From a virus, in the IMG/VR virus record IMGVR_UViG_3300030107_007216, positions 1 to 33,840 of that record: a stretch of 33,840 nucleotides of DNA. One strand, written 5' to 3'. Shown one piece after another: positions 16,194 to 23,624 of the stretch. The stretch's first letter is position 1. Every line of letters starts with the position of its first letter. A model generated the notes under the pieces. The model was not told the DNA's origin. It worked only from the letters and a program-made list of their open reading frames with translations, and searched no databases. A program made the position numbers and the translations under genes.

Positions 16194-17575
16194 GACATTT
16201 GCGCACATATGATAATATGTTAGACATGAGAGTACCTTTGCAAGATATTCAATTGTTGAAATCAGATGAACTCATTGTTGCTGGTTATGCAAGTGTAGAG
16301 TTGGTCGATAAGCAAGGCGACCTTATTACTCGTGAGGCATTGCGAGATGCTTTCAAGAAATATATGGCATCTCCTGAATATAGTAATGTACAGTTAGCAC
16401 ATTCTAACATACAGGTTGGTAGTGTTATCTCTGAATATGCAGACAGTCAAGGTAAGGTTTGGAAATCTGAGGTTGACGATGTTGGTATGTTTGTAGTCGT
16501 AAAGTTAAGGGACGACATAGAAAAGGCACGAGAAGTCGCTTCAGAAATAAGAAAGGGAAATTTGCGTGGATTTAGCATCGGTGGCCAAGCGTTCAAAAGA
16601 ATGAATAAATCTGATTCTAAGCATGGAGATTATCGTGAAATCAGCAAACTGGAACTCCATGAAGTTACAATTTGTGAAAAAGGCATTAACCCAGAGTCAA
16701 CCTTCCGTATTATTAAGGAAGACGTTAGCAAGGGGGAGCATATGACAGCCTTGGACGAACTATCTGACGTTCTCAATCGACTGGAAACTCGCCTCGATTC
16801 TATGGAAAAGAGTGACGAAGTAGAAAAGAAAGCCCCTCCCTTCGTTGAAGAAGTGGAAGAGGTTGATGAGAAAGACGCCAAAGAAGAGAAGAAAGAAGAA
16901 GACAAAGATGAGAAAAAGAAATCTGATGATGAGTTCATCAGTGAAGATTATCTTAACTTCCTAGAGGGAGTTGCTAAGTCTGCTAACTATGATGTAGACA
17001 AGGCACGAGCCCACTTCGCTGACCCAGATTCAATGGAGAAGGCACAACTTGGTGGATTCGACAACCCAGAATCCGTAGATGGTGCTGACTACTTTGCAGG
17101 ACAGGTCAAGGGACGAGCCCAAGAGAGTGGCTCTCCTTCAACCAACGCTATCAAGAACATGGGCCTCGGTGGCAGTGATGAGATGCAAGCCAAGAAAGGC
17201 TTCCTCAGCCCAAGTGATGTCACCGACGCAGACATCGAGAAAGCCTACGAAGTCTACAAGGCTGCAGCCAATGAGCAGCAGTTCAAAGAGAACCTCGGTG
17301 GCTTCTTCTCCCAGAGACTCGCAAAGGAGAACCAAGAGGCACAGGAAGCCCAAGCCCGACAGTCCTTCGATGCTCGTGCACCTCTGGCTGACATCACCAA
17401 GGCAATCGAATCTCTCTCCGAGAGAATCGACAACCTTTCCTCTGAGAGCACCACCATCCAGAAGTCTGGTGGAGCACCTCTTTCAGAAGTACCAATCCCT
17501 GAGACCACAGAATTGGCAGGAATGTCATGGAGTGAAGTCCATGACCTTGCTAACCAAGTTATCAGGAGGGAATGA
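16190..17575 (+). CDS. Prohead protease fused to a scaffold-like domain, 461 aa
   Basis: Residues 1-180 match the HK97-type (herpesvirus assemblin fold) prohead protease: AGYASVELVDKQGDLIT (31-47), catalytic His71 in QLAHSNI, Ser129 in RGFSIGG, and LELHEVTICEKGINPES (154-170). It would cleave scaffold and capsid N-terminal parts inside the procapsid and then itself. Residues 185-461 are a different kind of sequence: coiled coil (187-208), a long Lys/Glu-rich linker (210-240), helical segments, another coiled coil (about 400-420) and a terminal MSWSEVHDLA (445-454). This is typical of a scaffold or delta-domain. Codon use changes sharply at about base 16742, where an in-frame ATG with a good ribosome site may start scaffold alone. 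The ATG overlaps the previous stop as ATGA. The capsid gene follows. Confidence 0.92.
   Translation: MRHLRTYDNMLDMRVPLQDIQLLKSDELIVAGYASVELVDKQGDLITREALRDAFKKYMASPEYSNVQLAHSNIQVGSVISEYADSQGKVWKSEVDDVGMFVVVKLRDDIEKAREVASEIRKGNLRGFSIGGQAFKRMNKSDSKHGDYREISKLELHEVTICEKGINPESTFRIIKEDVSKGEHMTALDELSDVLNRLETRLDSMEKSDEVEKKAPPFVEEVEEVDEKDAKEEKKEEDKDEKKKSDDEFISEDYLNFLEGVAKSANYDVDKARAHFADPDSMEKAQLGGFDNPESVDGADYFAGQVKGRAQESGSPSTNAIKNMGLGGSDEMQAKKGFLSPSDVTDADIEKAYEVYKAAANEQQFKENLGGFFSQRLAKENQEAQEAQARQSFDARAPLADITKAIESLSERIDNLSSESTTIQKSGGAPLSEVPIPETTELAGMSWSEVHDLANQVIRRE
16730..16741 (+). promoter_or_regulatory. Ribosome binding site for an internal scaffold start
   Basis: AAGGGGGAGCAT sits directly before the in-frame ATG at 16742. 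AAGG-GG can pair with the 3' end of 16S rRNA at a spacing of five bases. It is among the strongest purine runs before any ATG in this window, although it lies inside an open gene. Confidence 0.6.
16742..17575 (+). CDS. Probable separately translated scaffold protein (277 aa, in frame within the protease gene)
   Basis: An in-frame ATG (Met185 of the protease gene), with its own ribosome site at 16730-16741, would give residues 185-461 alone. This mirrors lambda, where scaffold Nu3 starts inside the protease gene C, and would supply many scaffold copies per protease. From this ATG onward codons shift toward C-ending forms (AAC, TTC, ATC, GAC), like the capsid gene and unlike the protease half, as expected if this part is made in large amounts. 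Coiled coils at both ends and an acidic/basic Lys-Glu linker are scaffold-like. The nested product itself is inference. Confidence 0.6.
   Translation: MTALDELSDVLNRLETRLDSMEKSDEVEKKAPPFVEEVEEVDEKDAKEEKKEEDKDEKKKSDDEFISEDYLNFLEGVAKSANYDVDKARAHFADPDSMEKAQLGGFDNPESVDGADYFAGQVKGRAQESGSPSTNAIKNMGLGGSDEMQAKKGFLSPSDVTDADIEKAYEVYKAAANEQQFKENLGGFFSQRLAKENQEAQEAQARQSFDARAPLADITKAIESLSERIDNLSSESTTIQKSGGAPLSEVPIPETTELAGMSWSEVHDLANQVIRRE
17564..17570 (+). promoter_or_regulatory. Strong Shine-Dalgarno that sets the capsid gene start
   Basis: AGGAGGG lies seven bases before ATG 17578 but only one base before ATG 17572, so 17578 (MARNYVRTV) is the likely capsid start. It is the best match to the consensus near any gene here, in keeping with high expression. 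Confidence 0.8.
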
Positions 17576-17577
17576 AA

Positions 17578-18708
17578 ATGGCACGGAACTACGTAAGGAC
17601 AGTCACAGATTTGGAACGCTACTACTACGGCGCAGGCAACGCAATGGGGTATTCATACTCCGGTAGTGAGTTGCTGAAGGCAGACAGCCCAATGCTGTCG
17701 ACCACAGCAGGTACCTACCAAGCCATCTATGGTCGCAAGGTCTGGAGCCAACTGAACCAAGAGTTCAACGCTTTCAGTATTCTACCAAAGAAGCCATGGG
17801 ACCGAAGCGGTTGGAGGGTCATCACGGCCAAGCCCAATGCAGGAACTGTCCATGGTGGAGTAGCAGAGAATGCAACACTCCCTGACACGGTTCGCCCAAC
17901 ATTCCAGAATGTTGGTGCAAAGCCAAAGACGATTGCTCACACCTTCGACATGTCGGAGACTGCCATCTTCCTTGCTGACAAGGACGATGGTCTGGGTGAC
18001 ATCCGAGCAGTCATGAAGGAAGAAATGGGCAAGCACCACGCTGAGATGGTGAACAAGATGCTCTTGACCGACGTGACCACGGTTGCTGGGAACAATTTCG
18101 AGTCCCTTGACCGAGTTACAACTGGAAACACCTCGATGACCTCTGGCACGCACTACAACGCAGCCGATGAGGACATCTACAGCATTGACCGCAGTGCAAA
18201 CACGTGGGCCTTCGCTGAAGATGAGGCAGACTCTGGTAGCGCTAACAGAACCCTCAGCCTTGACCACCTCGACAACCTCTTCCAGCAACTCTGGACTCGT
18301 GGTGGCAACCCGAAGGTTATGCTGACGGGATACGACACACTGATGAGAATCCAACAACTCCTCCAGAGCCAGCAGCGCTTCATGGAAGAGAAGAGAGTGG
18401 TCCCATCCTACAATGGTGTACAGGGTGTACCCGGCGTCGAAGCCGGATTCATCGTGGCTACCTACAATGGGGTCCCAATCATCCCAACCAAGGACATGCC
18501 AAGTGATGGAATCAGCCGTATCTACTACCTTGACACGGACTATCTTTGGTTTAGCACAGCAATTCCAACCCAGTACTTTGAGTCTGGTATTGAGACTGGT
18601 GACCCATTCGGTATCAACCGACTTGGTCAGGAAGGTCTCTACCGAACAATGGGCGAAATCTGGTGCTCTTTCTTTGGAGCACAAGGGAGCGTGCGAGACC
18701 TGCAGTGA
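17578..18708 (+). CDS. Major capsid protein, HK97-like fold
   Basis: 376 aa; it builds the icosahedral shell. Position right after the protease-scaffold gene, size and pattern support the call. An N-terminal segment up to about residue 45 may be trimmed or form the N-arm; then come KPWDRSGWRVITAKP, GVAENATLPDT (an E-loop-like stretch), and FDMSETAIFLADK. A long spine-like helix follows (DIRAVMKEEMGKHHAEMVNKM), with A-domain strands NPKVMLTGYDTLMRI, GVPIIPTKDMP and ISRIYYLDTDYLWFSTAIPTQYFESG. Codons are strongly biased to C-ending forms compared with the surrounding genes, a mark of high expression or of a distinct history. The gene is preceded by AGGAGGG and overlaps nothing with the 17578 start. 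I do not see which auxiliary domains it might carry. Confidence 0.9.
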   Translation: MARNYVRTVTDLERYYYGAGNAMGYSYSGSELLKADSPMLSTTAGTYQAIYGRKVWSQLNQEFNAFSILPKKPWDRSGWRVITAKPNAGTVHGGVAENATLPDTVRPTFQNVGAKPKTIAHTFDMSETAIFLADKDDGLGDIRAVMKEEMGKHHAEMVNKMLLTDVTTVAGNNFESLDRVTTGNTSMTSGTHYNAADEDIYSIDRSANTWAFAEDEADSGSANRTLSLDHLDNLFQQLWTRGGNPKVMLTGYDTLMRIQQLLQSQQRFMEEKRVVPSYNGVQGVPGVEAGFIVATYNGVPIIPTKDMPSDGISRIYYLDTDYLWFSTAIPTQYFESGIETGDPFGINRLGQEGLYRTMGEIWCSFFGAQGSVRDLQ

Positions 18709-18748
18709 GGGTTGTGAAGAGAGAAAAAAAAAATGGAGATGAAAAATA
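18709..18748 (+). promoter_or_regulatory. 40-bp spacer with A10 tract and ribosome site before the decoration gene
   Basis: Between the capsid stop and ATG 18749 lies an A-run of ten at 18724-18733 followed by GGAGAT at 18735-18740, eight bases before the start. It is among the longest gene-free gaps here. No hairpin with a U-tract is apparent, so it looks like an A-rich translation enhancer plus ribosome site rather than a terminator. Confidence 0.55.
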
Positions 18749-19186
18749 ATGGCACATAGTAATCTAACAGTCACGACCACCTATCTTGACATTGGTATCC
18801 ACAACGGTGCCCCTGTCAACTATCCAAACGCAGATGGAACAGTAGCAGCGAACACGCTCTGGCAGCGAGGACCTGCAGGAACCGCTTACCCCGGAAATCT
18901 GGACGCTTTCACTGCATCCAACACCGAATCCACGGAAGACAGCCACCAACTACGACTTATCTCAGTCATGGTAACTGGTGACACTGGAACGACCCAAGCA
19001 TTCGATGTCAATGCATACGACAGCAGCCTCAACTACATCTACGCTGTTGTCTCACTGATTAACAACACCGATACTGATGAGTCCCTTTTGGCTGCTGCCA
19101 CAACTGTGGCACACGAATCTGGCACTCTGACTTTCACTGTCGGTGGCGCAACAGATACGACACTCATCACCCTCATCGCAGGCTGA
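18749..19186 (+). CDS. Probable capsid decoration (head fibre/cement) protein, 145 aa
   Basis: Immediately downstream of the capsid gene, with the same C-ending codon bias and its own ribosome site. The product is a beta-rich, Thr/Ser/Ala/Asn-rich protein with no long helices: repeated short strands such as LTVTTTYLDIG, RLISVMVTGD, IYAVVSLINN and SGTLTFTVGGATDTTLITLIAG. No signal peptide or membrane segment. Small beta proteins at this place in head operons commonly bind the outer capsid surface. High inferred expression fits a protein present at capsid-like copy number. No specific family recognised. Confidence 0.7.
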   Translation: MAHSNLTVTTTYLDIGIHNGAPVNYPNADGTVAANTLWQRGPAGTAYPGNLDAFTASNTESTEDSHQLRLISVMVTGDTGTTQAFDVNAYDSSLNYIYAVVSLINNTDTDESLLAAATTVAHESGTLTFTVGGATDTTLITLIAG

Positions 19187-19195
19187 GGTGGCTAA

Positions 19196-19597
19196 ATGGC
19201 CACTGTGACGTATCTGGGTCCACAGTATTCTCGTGCTGCCTTTGATGGCAGGGAATGGCTGAGGAGAGTCCCAAGAGAAGTCAGTGAACAATGGGTGAAA
19301 GACAACGCAATACACTTGCGAGCAGATTGTTGGCAAGTCGAAGGAGTGAGTCTTGATGATGTCCCAGCCCCAGTGGTTGAAAAAGTAGAGGAGGTCGTAG
19401 AAGATACCTCGCCCCCTGCATCAGACGATGATGGCATCCCTGATAGCGCATGGACTCGGGCACAAATACGTGAATGGTTGTCTGAAAATGAAATTTCAGT
19501 TCCAAGGACCTATACAACCAAGGCAAAATTACTCTCACTGGTGGAGGAATATCTAAATCCAAAGCCCGCTGAGGAACAAATAACGGAAACGGAGTGA
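19196..19597 (+). CDS. Small head-region protein with C-terminal HeH/LEM-like domain, 133 aa
   Basis: GAGGTG at 19185-19190 serves the ATG at 19196. Residues 1-55 form a compact domain (VTYLGPQYSRAAFDGREWL and on) like small proteins found next to capsid genes. An acidic, Pro-rich linker (56-83) follows. Residues about 86-122 read DSAWTRAQIREWLSE ... TTKAKLLSLVEEYL, the helix-extended-loop-helix pattern of HeH/LEM/SAP-type domains, which in phages often sit at the end of small head proteins and may bind DNA. Codon use returns to the AT-richer type. A head completion or capsid-binding role is inferred from position. Confidence 0.75.
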   Translation: MATVTYLGPQYSRAAFDGREWLRRVPREVSEQWVKDNAIHLRADCWQVEGVSLDDVPAPVVEKVEEVVEDTSPPASDDDGIPDSAWTRAQIREWLSENEISVPRTYTTKAKLLSLVEEYLNPKPAEEQITETE

Positions 19598-19603
19598 TAG
19601 AAA

Positions 19604-20137
19604 ATGGCATATGCGAGTACGACTGATACAAGAGTGCATGTTCTTGGTGACATGCTTATGGTAACTGGAACATTTACGGATGGAGGGACTGAGGTTGATT
19701 ACAGTCAATTCCTTTCTACGGTTTATGCTGCAGGTGGACATCTAACTTCTATCACTGACACTGGCATCAAGGTGAACGGTGGTAACGTGGCCGCTGGTGA
19801 CACTGTGTTGACTGTTGACACTGTCGAAGCCAGAGAACACTTCGCTGCTGGTCAAACAGTTTACAACTCCTCTGGCACCCGCCTTGGAGTCATTGCTTCC
19901 GTTGACAGCGACACTCAAATCACTCTGGCAGCACCCGGTCTTACGACTGGTCACGCTAACAACGAGAACTATTACGTCATGGGCGCAAACAAGCCTTCAG
20001 AGACTCTGATTTCAACATCTTTGGATGTGTCCATAGACCAAACCAACAGCCTCATCCTTTTCGAGTGTGGAAACCGTTCAGCCACAAGCACAGCCTCTGT
20101 TGAAGATGGTCGCTGGTGGATACTGGGAACACGCTGA
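19604..20137 (+). CDS. Probable beta-rich virion protein, 177 aa
   Basis: GGAGTGA at 19591-19597 precedes the start. The protein is Thr/Val/Gly-rich and all-beta in appearance. Residues about 68-115 (LTVDTVEAREHF, GQTVYNSSGTRLG, DTQITL) closely resemble a segment of the tail tube protein at residues about 346-395 (LTVDTVDATTKF, GDTVYDSAG, SITF), so the two share a module. Codons in the last two thirds (from about base 19760) are C-ending, as in the capsid gene, while the first third is not. Likely a structural protein displayed in many copies. Exact role unknown. Confidence 0.7.
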   Translation: MAYASTTDTRVHVLGDMLMVTGTFTDGGTEVDYSQFLSTVYAAGGHLTSITDTGIKVNGGNVAAGDTVLTVDTVEAREHFAAGQTVYNSSGTRLGVIASVDSDTQITLAAPGLTTGHANNENYYVMGANKPSETLISTSLDVSIDQTNSLILFECGNRSATSTASVEDGRWWILGTR

Positions 20138-20152
20138 TTGGGGTGAAGATTT

Positions 20153-20572
20153 GTGGCACTTGACGCATACACTTTCTCTTACCCGCCAGTAATGGCTCAT
20201 CCGTCAGGGATACTCGTCAACAACGCTGCTGGTTATAACAAGGGTCACACAAGTGCAATGACTGTATCTGTTGTAGACGCTACTACGGTTTTCAAAGCAA
20301 ACGCTGCTCTTTACAAGATATATATCAAAAATGATGCAGGTGCCTTCCTTTTTGTGGGGAAAGTTACCGCTGTTGCTGACGCTACTACAATTACTGTTGG
20401 TGGGGGGCTTCTCCATGCTTTAACTCACCTTGATGAATTATATGTCGAACTTGATGCAATATTTAACAAAGAAATGGCTGAGCGTGGAGTTACCAATAAT
20501 GGTAAAGTTGTTGCTTTTGAATCGGATGTCATTCGTGGCAAAATGACTTACACAATCTTGTATGATACGTGA
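20153..20572 (+). CDS. Probable small beta-rich virion protein, 139 aa
   Basis: The start is GTG 20153, with GGTGA about seven bases upstream. The sequence is beta-rich with little helix. Residues about 36-90 (MTVSVVDATTVF, GKVTAVADATTITV) are a looser relative of the module shared by the genes at 19604 and 24107. The C-terminal part (NKEMAERGVTNNGKVVAFESDVIRGK) is more polar and ends MTYTILYDT. It lies in the head-decoration cluster. No family recognised. Confidence 0.7.
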   Translation: MALDAYTFSYPPVMAHPSGILVNNAAGYNKGHTSAMTVSVVDATTVFKANAALYKIYIKNDAGAFLFVGKVTAVADATTITVGGGLLHALTHLDELYVELDAIFNKEMAERGVTNNGKVVAFESDVIRGKMTYTILYDT

Positions 20573-20577
20573 TAAAC

Positions 20578-20874
20578 ATGGAGCAGGCCGAATTCGATTT
20601 GAAGGATATTGAACGCTTACAAAAGCGTGGTATTCGTCAAGCCGAATCACAGGGAGCCGCTGTGGCCCCTGAGGGAGAGCGAGACACTCTTCCGGGCTGG
20701 TTCACGAAGAAGAAGCAACGATATAACAAAATCAAGGATGTTCTCAATATTGGTAGCGGCACAAGGTGTACAAATTGCGGGCTGCTTCATTTCTGTTGGG
20801 TAGATACTTGTCGTGGTTGCAATCGTGCTATGGATTTCAATCTTGGACATCGAGACGATGAGGTGAGATTATGA
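20578..20874 (+). CDS. Small Cys4 zinc-ribbon protein, 98 aa
   Basis: Two starts are possible: GTG 20569, which overlaps the preceding TGA as GTGA, and ATG 20578, which I prefer for its start codon; neither has a clear ribosome site. Residues about 1-60 are helical and charged, including PGWFTKKKQRYNKIKDVL. Then come CTNC and CRGC separated by 12 residues (about 68-85), a short zinc-ribbon arrangement. The C-terminus is charged. It overlaps the next gene (ATGA). Function unknown; a DNA-, RNA- or protein-binding structural accessory is possible. Confidence 0.7.
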   Translation: MEQAEFDLKDIERLQKRGIRQAESQGAAVAPEGERDTLPGWFTKKKQRYNKIKDVLNIGSGTRCTNCGLLHFCWVDTCRGCNRAMDFNLGHRDDEVRL

Positions 20875-21662
20875 GTAGAAAAATATTGGTTAAAGCAAGA
20901 GAGGTCAAAGTAGGCCATCAGAAGATTGAGTTTCAACATAACAAAAAGGGACCATGGCACAGTTCGATTGCTGATGTTTGGACTAATAGTAAGAAAAAAG
21001 GAGATTTGAAAGTCAGTCACCTCATGAATCGAGACCATCCTAAAACAGAAAAGCCTTTCACGGCAGATGAATTGTTGGGTAAGAAATCAAGACACGGTAT
21101 TCGTTTTGTGGGCGGTCCTAATAGTGCCGTACAAGAAGCATACCCACATCACAGTCTGGGCGGGGCCGACGAAGGTACTCCTTCTGTCCCATCATCTTCG
21201 GAAACCTCCACACCTAACTCTGGCTCTGCTCAGACACCTCCTGATTCTGGACAAGATGATGGGCAAACGTCATTAAGGAATTTTGGGTTGGAAATAAAGA
21301 TGCTGAAGTCACATGCTCTCGGATTAGCCGCCGCTTGGGGAGAATTAGTCAAGGCTATTACTCCTGAAAATCGTGAATTTGAGGCACTCCGGCCTTATTT
21401 AGAAGCCAAAATGTCAGATTTGTTACGTCAAGGATATACTGAAGATGAAGCGGCACAAATACTGTCACAAGAAATAGATGTGCCATTTGAAGAATATCAA
21501 GGCGATAAGCAGACAATAACTCCACCTGTTCCGGCCCAGTCACAAATGAGAGGGGATATCAATCGTCAATCAGCACTTCAAGCAGCACGTGAAGAGGGAG
21601 GAGAAGCAAGAGGACGCCTGTCTCCTGAGGCACGAAGGGCATTTGAACAAGGACAGATGTGA
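20871..21662 (+). CDS. Hypothetical 263-aa protein, two helical ends joined by a disordered linker
   Basis: The ATG overlaps the preceding stop (ATGA). Residues 1-85 are basic, with KIEFQHNKKGPWHSS and a NRDHPKTEKPFTADELLGKK segment. About 95-130 is a Ser/Thr/Pro/Gly linker. About 140-215 is helical and begins with LAAAWGELVKAI, a variant of the AWSELLK-type motif seen in other genes here, followed by a UBA-like segment (LLRQGYTEDEAAQILSQEI). The end is basic and acidic mixed. No enzyme motif. It lies between capsid-decoration and connector genes. Unknown role. Confidence 0.75.
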   Translation: MSRKILVKAREVKVGHQKIEFQHNKKGPWHSSIADVWTNSKKKGDLKVSHLMNRDHPKTEKPFTADELLGKKSRHGIRFVGGPNSAVQEAYPHHSLGGADEGTPSVPSSSETSTPNSGSAQTPPDSGQDDGQTSLRNFGLEIKMLKSHALGLAAAWGELVKAITPENREFEALRPYLEAKMSDLLRQGYTEDEAAQILSQEIDVPFEEYQGDKQTITPPVPAQSQMRGDINRQSALQAAREEGGEARGRLSPEARRAFEQGQM

Positions 21663-21671
21663 GGGCAGTGA

Positions 21672-23252
21672 ATGCCCAAAGTGTTTAGTCCCGGCGAGCC
21701 AGAAGTTCGTCCCTTATATCCAAGCGAAGTAGTCTATACTACTGCTGCTAAAGTAGGGGAATTATTGGAAATAGGACCCGGTGAAGCAGTCGCAGTCAGT
21801 GCTGATTCAGAGTCTGATAGAGTCTATGTCACAGGTGCAGATTATCGCAGTCATGGCTTTGCAGTCAATGATACCATCCTTATTTACAGCGACGCTCAGG
21901 CATTGGGAATAGAGAAGACCATTACATCAATCGCAGAAGGTGGCTCTAATGGAGTTGCTTTGTATTTCACAGGCTCTTTCTCTACTTCAGACTACCAAAG
22001 TGCCGACAACACATATGTGCAAAACCAAGCACCTTTCACGAATGGTAAAATCCGTGGACCGAAGAAGAGCCATGTAGAAAATCTGATTTTGCGCTATCAA
22101 GATATCATTGATAACAAGACACACAATGCTTGGAGACCTTATCTGGTCACTGCAGAATATCTCAACTTCGATACTTACAAGCCCTATAGGCGTCGATATT
22201 ACACTGATTATGTGGGCACAGTGCCTCTATTGTTCCGTAATATACAGCAGATGCTTAGACTTGAGTTATGGCAAGGTGATGATTATCGTGAAGTGGCAGC
22301 AGCAGAAGTGCGTGTAGAAGTTTCAGATTATACAGTATTGAGTGGAGATTCATTGTATCTGAGCCCCGGTAACGGCTCTGTGGGAACATTGACGGTGGGT
22401 ACAGGCACAACAAATTGGCGCTCAGATTTTGACAAAGTCACCACTGCTCAGAACATTGCTGACCTCATCAATAAGGAAGACAGGGTGGGTAAGACCACTG
22501 TGGCCTTTAGTCCAAACTTTACATTAGAAGGCTCTACAGATAATGTGGCCGTAGACAATGAATTCCTTGCTACTGCTAACTCAGATTATGGTGGTGGGAA
22601 AGTCAAAATCACATCTATGCGTGATGGTGCTTCTGGAGAGACATGCACTATTGCTACCACTGATACTACAGGATTGACAATTAGTGGTGGCTCAAGTGTG
22701 AGCACAACTAGCACCTCAGTTTCGAGCACAACTGTGAACGTGGCAAGCACGAGTGGTTTTGTGGAGTCAGGTGGATTGATTCAAGTCGGTCAAGAAGTTC
22801 TTTCCTATACAGGTACAACTGACACCTCCTTCACAGGCTGTGCGAATGTGAGTGGTACTCCTTTGACCACACTCAATACTTCGGGCACTACTGCATCCCA
22901 GACCAAGTTCCAAGTTGACTTCCAAGGGGGCACAAGTGTTGGAGACCACGCTCGTCTTCGTGATTGGTGGTTGGACCCAGAATCAGGTATTGTGTACTTC
23001 AATAATTCATATCCTTTCTTTGAGTGGAATGCGGTCAAAGCATCGTATATCTATGGTGAGCGATATCTGGAAAAGGCCATTGAAGATGCTTGTACTAAGT
23101 TAGTGGCGGCTGAGTTGCTCATGAGTGACGACAGAAGTGTGCTCATACCTGAGGGGACACAAAATGTTCCCTTGGCTAACAAAATTGCGATGTGGAAACA
23201 GGACGCTGAAGCCATCCTCTCACGTTATACTGAGATGGTGGTGTTTGAGTGA
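21672..23252 (+). CDS. Head-tail connector (gp6-like adaptor) with large beta insertion, 526 aa
   Basis: The adaptor ring joins portal to tail after packaging. N-terminal residues 127-195 (RGPKKSHVENLILRYQDII, then AWRPYLVTAEYLNFD) and C-terminal 460-526 (EKAIEDACTKLVAAELLMSD ... QDAEAILSRY) resemble the helical core of HK97 gp6-type connectors. Between them, about 215-440, is a long Thr/Ser/Gly beta insertion, so it is far longer than the usual 100-200 aa. It includes at about 354-395 a unit (VASTSGFVESGGLIQVGQEVL, YTGTTDTSFTGC) found in many phage virion proteins. Residues 1-125 add a beta domain. No strong alternative; a virion surface role for the insertion is inference. Confidence 0.72.
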   Translation: MPKVFSPGEPEVRPLYPSEVVYTTAAKVGELLEIGPGEAVAVSADSESDRVYVTGADYRSHGFAVNDTILIYSDAQALGIEKTITSIAEGGSNGVALYFTGSFSTSDYQSADNTYVQNQAPFTNGKIRGPKKSHVENLILRYQDIIDNKTHNAWRPYLVTAEYLNFDTYKPYRRRYYTDYVGTVPLLFRNIQQMLRLELWQGDDYREVAAAEVRVEVSDYTVLSGDSLYLSPGNGSVGTLTVGTGTTNWRSDFDKVTTAQNIADLINKEDRVGKTTVAFSPNFTLEGSTDNVAVDNEFLATANSDYGGGKVKITSMRDGASGETCTIATTDTTGLTISGGSSVSTTSTSVSSTTVNVASTSGFVESGGLIQVGQEVLSYTGTTDTSFTGCANVSGTPLTTLNTSGTTASQTKFQVDFQGGTSVGDHARLRDWWLDPESGIVYFNNSYPFFEWNAVKASYIYGERYLEKAIEDACTKLVAAELLMSDDRSVLIPEGTQNVPLANKIAMWKQDAEAILSRYTEMVVFE

Positions 23253-23620
23253 CCCATCCTGAAATAGAACGTATGATTGATGACCCAAGATTGTTTGACC
23301 CTGTCAAATATGTTGAGTTGCAACCTCTACAATTTAGAAATGATTTTCAGAAGTTGGCCGATGACATTAATCCTATGAATGTGGAAGGATGGCCAGAAGA
23401 CGTTATTGATGAGTTAACAAGCGTTCCTAAGAATAAATATGAGCGTCTTTTACAGATTGAAAAAGAGGCAATACAATCAGTGGGACCTGAGAGAGAATTG
23501 ACTGAGACTGAAATGGAGAGGGCTGAAAAGAATGTTCGTTTGCAAATGTTCAATACTAACATGGAAGTCCGAAAACTATCCCAATACATACAGGGAGAAT
23601 TACGCAAACTTCTGACGTGA
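23249..23620 (+). CDS. Hypothetical 123-aa neck-region protein
   Basis: GTG 23249 overlaps the preceding TGA as GTGA. The product is a mostly helical, charged, soluble protein (IDDPRLFDPVKYVELQPLQF, then a long helix in ELTETEMERAEKNVRLQMF to the end). No cysteines, no membrane segment. Its place between the connector and the probable tail terminator suggests a second head-completion or stopper protein, but I recognise no family. Confidence 0.7.
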   Translation: MTHPEIERMIDDPRLFDPVKYVELQPLQFRNDFQKLADDINPMNVEGWPEDVIDELTSVPKNKYERLLQIEKEAIQSVGPERELTETEMERAEKNVRLQMFNTNMEVRKLSQYIQGELRKLLT

Positions 23621-23624
23621 TAAT

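Noticed and set aside
17079-17666. 195-codon plus-strand frame overlapping scaffold and capsid starts
   Set aside because: It runs in another frame through two well-supported genes and has Ser/Arg/Pro-rich shadow composition.
18724-18733. A10 tract as a frameshift or slippage site
   Set aside because: It lies after the capsid stop and before the next start, so no reading frame crosses it usefully.
17782-18780. 332-codon open frame on the minus strand opposite the capsid gene
   Set aside because: It is the mirror of the capsid gene's biased codons; no ribosome site, no recognisable protein, and the plus-strand gene is certain.
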